From Suillus spraguei (Eukaryota > Basidiomycota > Agaricomycetes > Boletales > Suillaceae), in the NCBI GenBank assembly GCA_016800925.1, contig JABCPU010000002.1, positions 1 to 64,000 of the forward strand: a stretch of 64,000 bases of DNA. Reading direction: 5' to 3'. Of the stretch, positions 58,031-64,000 are shown one piece after another; position 1 is the stretch's first letter, and the number at the start of each line of letters is the position of its first letter. Under the pieces are notes generated by a model. It searched no databases and was not told where the DNA came from. It saw only the letters and a program-made list of their open reading frames with translations. The position numbers and the translations under genes were made by a program.

Positions 58031-61000
58031 CTATGATGCCTCTACTACTACTATGCCTTGGGTCCGTCCAACTCTCTCGAAGTACATCTTCAGTTCCAGC
58101 CTGATTTCTGGTGCAACATCGCGAGCAAGCAACCCGGTTGCCAACGGGTAAATCGCTGGAAGATATCTAACGAACTACATGTCTCGGTCAGCAGAGAAAA
58201 TATGGATCACAGCATCACATACAGCCTTGTTGTCAAAACGACAGAAGCCATCCAATATCTCTGCGACAACCGGTGTCCAAGCAGTTATGTTCTTGGCTTG
58301 TGTATCAGCGCGCAGCTTAATATAGTCCTGTAGCACGCTCAAACCAAGACTGCCATCTAGGTCAAAAAAGTAATACAGAGTTGATGTCGTACTTACGGCA
58401 AAAGGCGTTCGGCAATCTGAGGGCGTGCGTTCTGGTGGTCTGGGCGCTCATCAAAGTACATCCTAAGCAAGATGTGCACTAAAGTTGCTGCACTGCTGGA
58501 CTCCTGTTTAAGAAGATTAGGCAAGTGTTTCATGAATCCTAACGACAGCAATCAGAAGAAATCTACTAGCACCACCTAAACACTCACCAACTTTCCAAAG
58601 TCCAGTACGTAATTCTTTATCATCATTAAACATTCTAGCGAACTGATAGCTGTGATCCAGAACTCCCATAAGACGTAGTAGCTGCTCTGGAGGAATGGTA
58701 GTGTAGACAGCATCGTTCCGGAGTAAGTCATTGGTAGTTTCAATCAGTAATAACTGAAGAACACATTTGACAATTATTTGTTTGAAAATGCGACGTCGGT
58801 CACCAAGGGTGTGGGTGTGCTTGACTTCTTGAGGCCGATCGCTGGTGGGAGACAATGGGGCAGGTATGATTGCTTGGTCATTAGAATCTTTGAGAGTGAA
58901 TTAGCTTGTGCATACTGTCCATACATGGAACATACCATTGGTATCTGGAAGATCTAATAAGGTGCTTCCGTCAATTTCCACACGTAGACTTTCGTCGAAG
59001 AGTTGGTGAGGAGTAGTTGTTCTAAAAAGCTTCACAAAAGTAGCTGCCACTCGTTCCCACCAAGTGGCACTGAGCTTCTGCACATTATTCTCCAGAAATT
59101 GTTGCAAACACGATGTCCCAATACGAGCCAGGGTGTCATTTTCTGTGTTGAATATATGAGCAAATGCTCGGCAACGCCACATCAACTTACCTTGACAGAT
59201 ACAAACACACAGAAGCTCTAGTAGTCCGTCGAGGAAGCGCTCCAGGGTGTCATAGAAAAATGTGTAGAGATCGATGAGGTCACGTAATGCCTGGATCATC
59301 GTAGTTGACAACCACACACTCATATCCTCCTGAGTGTTGAATCGAGACATATCTTGACTCGACTTCAAAACGGCGAAGATCGGGAAAAGTATTTCTTTGC
59401 AAACGGTGTCCCAAAATTCCACAGTGAAAGATGATCCATAAGTTTTCAGCGTCGAAAACAGGGAATCCAGTGCGCTGTAAGTCAGGTGAGCTTGGTTAAA
59501 AAGTTCACGCCAGTGACAACTCACAGACGTCGTACTTCAAGGTCCTCCCCGTTCATTATAATGTCATAGAACCCGAACAAGACAGGGAACCAGAACCTAA
59601 TCATGATGTCGTCGCCTTTACGTCCAACCCCCGGACTCAGAGCACACTCAGGGCAGGTGAGCATGACCGGAATAACACCACGCAGCATGCCAATCGCTAA
59701 CAAACTTATCTTCTGATACTTGCTGACCTTGCAAAACTCGGTAATGCAAACAGTCAGATCTGCGAAAGCACCATGGCGGACAATCGCAGCAAAATGTTCT
59801 TTGTTCAATCTTGTCACGATTTCGAATGCAGAGTTCGCAATACGTTCTAAGATGGGGAAAGGATGATCAGAATTTTGCACCAAGCAGGAGTGTTGAGTGT
59901 TTCGTTCTCACCGGTTAGTACTTTTGCAGCAGCAGAAAAGACACCGAAGAGTGTACGCCATCCTGAACGCATATTCTGTACTCTGGCTTGTATCATCTGT
60001 TGGAGACATTGCAGAACCTATCGAAAACATTAGTACCATAAGAATTGTTTGATGCCCTACGTACCATATCGCGAATATCGGGATTGGCATTGTGGACCAT
60101 CGTATATTCGAATGGCTTAAGGAAGTCCTTTTGGAACTTAAAATGGGGCAGCTCCTCCTTTTCCAAAAATCGCATTGATAGCTGACGGAGGGAATCCAAC
60201 GCAAAGAAACCGACATGAGGATTGCTGTGACAGCAAACCTGCAAAGCTTGAGTAATATGTTCACGTCCAAATGTTCAGCACATTACCTGGTTAAAATGTT
60301 CTCCTAAAATATCCCAGAGATTCGACCACTCGAGACGGATACGGTTCATGTTGTAGTATGATATCTCCACCAGTTTTTGCAGACTGAACAAACGAGGATG
60401 TTGCGACATTCCAGACGACTGAATCTCCTCCCATGAAACATCACAAAGAGCCCTCGCGAAATCCACAATAGCAGTCTATAAACCGATAAGTCAACATCAC
60501 CAGGCAAGCGAATCGAATTCCTCACCCCAGACAAGTAGTGGCTGAGTGAAAAGACCATGTCTGCTGCCACGGTGATGTGAGTTGACCTACTCTCATTGGC
60601 AAGTTCTTCTGCTGGAAGCTTCTTAGATCGACTAAGGAAATGTCAACCAACAGTGGCGTATATGTATGAATCACCCACCCTTTCTTTCCGCCGTCCGGAA
60701 CTTCCACACCGCCACTGATAAGTTGCATATGTTCTAGTTGTGACACACATGACAACACGTCGCGCCACGACCCTTTCAAATTGTTGCCTTCATTGACCGC
60801 AATGTCCAGGAGGGTCTTGATAGCATCCATATTCTTAGTTTTCATTTCCCCAAAGTTGTTGAGAAACGTGAATTTCGCAAGGGTACTAACAAACGCATTG
60901 CGCTCGAGGTCCAAATCGAAGAAGCAGACTATGCGGATGGCATTCTTGAATCCGTCCAAGCAGAGATCGACTATCTCAAGATCATCCGTATTTTGAAGCG

Positions 61001-64000
61001 GGCCGGACAATCCAGCCAAGAATGGTATCCATGCCACCTCAAACATTGGCCGAACATGGATGAAGTGTGACGCGCTGAAGTATTGGTCTCCAGTACGAGA
61101 TCCTCTTCGCTGAGAGCGCATAAGTGTTCTGAAGAGTGCCTACAAGAGATTAATCAGCGTTCAATCAGAAGGCTGGCAACTTACTTCAGTCTTGTTGGCC
61201 ATGCCATTTGACTGCATCACATATGCTTCCTTTTGAAGGTCCCTCCCCACGTTCGCCAACACATTAGCAAGACCAGGGCCCGTCGAGGGCAAGTTGATTG
61301 TGGCATCAACTTCGTCTTTCATCCTAATCTCATTCCCCTGGATGTCCTGAAAAATGGCATACAAGAATTCCTCCGGAAGACTCTCTCCATCATTAATGCC
61401 ACGGTTGTTCTTGATGAAGTCGGCTTTAGTCATGCGATTTTTGACTTGAGGACTGTGAGCGTCGGTATTGAGCAAGATGATAGAATACGCGAGAATATAG
61501 GCAGCATCTGGTCGGCGGCAGGTAAGTGACCCGAACGAATTAGGCAAATGTCCACAAACCTGCATTCTTGAACGGTGTTTGAGCATTTCCGGCAATGTAA
61601 CGTTCCGCGAACTTGAGCATGAAGCGATCGATCTTCTGAGCTTCTCCAGGAAGGCGGAATGCCTGCAGAAACACACGAACGGCATCCACGAAGCCCAAGT
61701 TCCTGAAATCCAGAAAGTCGACAAAAGCATGCATAATAGCAACATTGTGATCATCTCTGTAGTGCAATGAGAATCATCAGGAATGATGATGCATTAAAGA
61801 TACTTACGCTTCACCAAGGTACTCGCCAATCATACTTTTACTGAGGCCATCAGTGGTCAATAAAAACCCTGCGATATCGCGAGGCGATGAACTCGGAATA
61901 AGTTCTGTCTCGATCAAGAATTGAACACCCTAAGAGGAAATTAACTTTGCTCGCATGTAAAGGATAAGAGGACAAACGCGTTTGGGCTTGAAGTTGAACT
62001 TCTTGATGCCCTCGAGCAGGGTTGTCTTTTTTTGCTTGGCACTCTCAAACCTGGAGGGATCATCTGCAATGTCCGGAGTTGATTGTCGAAAGGCTTCCAT
62101 GCTGCCAGCGGAAGCAATTAACCCATCTAACGAAGGATCAGGTGTCATAGTGTCTGTTGCAATCTCCTCCCCAATCTGACTTCTTGGAGCAGCATCAGCA
62201 GTTGCGGATTCCGCAGGTGTTTTCCCGGCAGCTGTTCCCCAAGTCACAAGAGATCTAAGAACAGCCACTAAGCATTCGAGACCCTGCCTTCTAAGTTGCC
62301 CCTCGGAAAGACCCATGGTGGACGTGTCCATGGTGCCGGATACAGCTAGTGCGCCTGACACGTGTGCCATCGACGCCGAGCTCTTAGTCTGTGGCGGGAG
62401 CGCTGGGCTTGCAGGGTCGTTCGCCTTTTGTTGCGAGGAAGTATACGGTAATGTAGCAATCTTGGATATGACGTTCATGAGACTGGCCATCATGTTAGCC
62501 TGCAATTTAGATACTTTATGCTCTGACACTTACTGCTCATATATATTATCTGTAGCTTCGCTGTCGCAGTCATAGTTGAGATATATCTCTACCAAAGCCT
62601 GCGGATCCTGGCAAAGCCTGGAGAGCATTCCAATGATTACAGCTTTCTGCTTGAGAGTTGAAGTCTTCATTTCCAAGATAGGAACAAATATCTCGTGCAA
62701 AAGTACTTCAATCTCTTTCTGTGCATGAACAGATTAGCCATGTATAGTTTATGGATAATGATAGTACCTTGAGCTTCGTTCGCATTCCCGACAACACTCG
62801 CCAGAAGATCTCCACGCTGACTTCGAACACTTGAGGCACAGGGCTAACTGCGTTGCGGCTCAAGCTGAGGCAAAGATATTGATTGATAGCCTGAACAAAA
62901 GTAGTTGCCTCGTTCGTGGAAGAAGAGTATATTATGGCTTTCGGATCAACGAATATTGCCATATGCGAATTAAGGATGGTGAGCACGAGATGCAGGGACA
63001 AGAGTTTAGACCTCATAGCATGAGATTTGATGTCACGCTCGCTACGCCAGATATTAGCATCATCAACCTCGATAGCGGAAGCAAAGGCATACCTCTCTGT
63101 ATTCAAGGGCTTCATTGTCAATTTGCACAAGGCTCGGAAAACCAAGAACGCGTCCTTTATAAACATATCCTGCGTGCTCAACTCCCTTGTAATGTATTCA
63201 TTCTCTGCGACCTCTTGTGCAGCTGGGCTGAAGACAAGTTTGAATAAGTATCAACGACTGTTACGGAACATATGCATATGCTTACGGCGCGGGACTAATT
63301 GTTGCTTGAGGAACGTCAGGATCATGAACAGATGAAGGGAGGGTAGGGACACCAGGATGCAGGGACAGGTCAACGGTGGAGTCCAATGGCAACGCCTCTG
63401 CCGTCAATCTCTCAGCTGGACTTTCTGAGAGAAGAAAGCCAGCGTTTTGGATGTCAGTCTTCGGCGATCCTGGTGTTGGAATCGATGTCAACGTGTCGGA
63501 GGAGACACGTGAGCGTAGAGCTGTACCGTCGAGACTTTTACACCGAGTGAATATGTGATGCACCATTTGGGTCAATCCTCCTTGAGCAACCATTTGATTG
63601 ACCACGTCCGTGCTGAGAAGAAATACATTATAAACCGTGCGGACTGCCTTTAACAGTGACGAATGGTGTACGTAGATAGTGGGCGAAAGTATTAGGGAGA
63701 GAAGCGCTTTGACAACCTGGAGAGAGACCGTTTCAGGCGAAGTATCATTATGGCATGTTGTAACGGTGTGGACGACAAGGTCGACCAAGGAAGGTTGTGG
63801 AAGGCTAGACTGGGAGGCACTAGCTATCGAGCGTCTTCCTTGTAGTGCCGGCGATGGAGGCGGCGAAGGAAGTGCCTGCGCATATGATGGCTCCGCAAAG
63901 AACGAGTAAGAAATGAGCTTGGATATACAGTCCAGACTCGCTATCATCAGTTTCTCGCTGCGCGTCTCACATGCCAGCCGTAGAGGCTCGAAAATTTCAC
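58031..64000 (-). CDS. SEC7: Arf guanine-nucleotide exchange factor SEC7/BIG (N-terminus outside window)
   Basis: The 3' end is at 58031 and the gene runs off the right edge, so the first exons are missing. Visible parts from the N-terminal side: the DCB region, the HUS region with [18 protein letters not shown] and the HUS box LNYDCD (about 62565), then the Sec7 catalytic domain (about 61300-61930) with [56 protein letters not shown] (glutamic finger in PGEAQ) and [20 protein letters not shown]; then the HDS1-4 helical repeats. The last exon reads [20 protein letters not shown] and ends GIVVVEAS after an intron that starts GTATGT. Known role: it activates Arf1 at the trans-Golgi. The YS pair in [10 protein letters not shown] is the brefeldin-A-sensitive form. 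Confidence 0.94.

Noticed and set aside
1..64000. Biosynthetic gene cluster, mating-type locus, CRISPR or prophage-like system
   Set aside because: No synthase, P450, pheromone receptor, homeodomain, Cas or phage genes were seen; the genes are unrelated housekeeping functions.

Overview
The window is nuclear DNA of a filamentous basidiomycete fungus, most likely an Agaricomycete. Genes are densely split by 47-65 nt introns with GT...AG ends and CTNAY-like branch sites. The gene content is eukaryotic (IQGAP, SLA1, eRF3, SEC7, SAGA and TRAPP subunits), and several products, such as the UBA/Cys-rich/E2 fusion, the PMP47 carrier and the F-box relic, resemble basidiomycete families. No operons, CRISPR arrays, rRNA or convincing tRNA genes were seen. 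All assignments come from reading motifs and splicing the frames by eye; no database search was run.

Layout, left to right. 1-3.2 kb is gene-poor, with GGCCC-box repeats and a three-copy ~180 bp tandem repeat. 3.26-4.78 kb (+) is a secreted A1 aspartic protease with an unusual DVG first active-site motif. 5.0-6.2 kb holds a ~465 bp element with long terminal inverted repeats and a decayed MFS transporter. 6.47-13.1 kb (+) is an IQGAP/Rng2-type cytokinesis scaffold. A 171 bp MITE-like element follows, then a CCC2/ATP7-type copper ATPase (13.9-17.8 kb, -). 17.8-21.0 kb is repeat debris: a non-LTR retrotransposon RNase H relic and ~70 bp tandem repeats. 21.0-24.8 kb (+) is the VIP1/Asp1 inositol pyrophosphate kinase/phosphatase. 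25.0-29.8 kb (-) carries an AKTIP/FTS-like UEV protein, an Air1/2-type TRAMP zinc-knuckle protein and a CAF16-type ABC ATPase. 30.3-32.2 kb (+) is an OPY2-like membrane anchor, 32.6-36.1 kb (+) a UBA/Cys-rich/E2 fusion and 36.6-37.9 kb (+) a PMP47/ANT1-like peroxisomal carrier.

37.9-45.6 kb is an accessory stretch: a probable transposase relic, inverted repeats, a lineage-specific ankyrin-like gene (-), degenerate repeats, a broken ORF of unknown origin, an intact TRAPPC2L/Tca17 gene (+) and an F-box/LRR pseudogene. 45.7-49.6 kb (-) is TANGO6/Rtp1, divergent from eRF3/SUP35 (49.7-51.8 kb, +) across ~140 bp. Then come SGF73/ataxin-7 of SAGA (52.3-53.4 kb, +), endocytic SLA1 (53.8-57.9 kb, +) and a BIG/SEC7 Arf-GEF (58.0 kb to beyond the right edge, -).

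The genes do not form a metabolic cluster; they are mostly conserved housekeeping genes separated by islands of transposon and pseudogene debris. I found no clear novel biological system. The most unusual signals are the DVG protease, two candidate GC-AG introns (one inside a Walker A motif), several structured non-coding elements, and the broken ORF at 42.3-42.9 kb.
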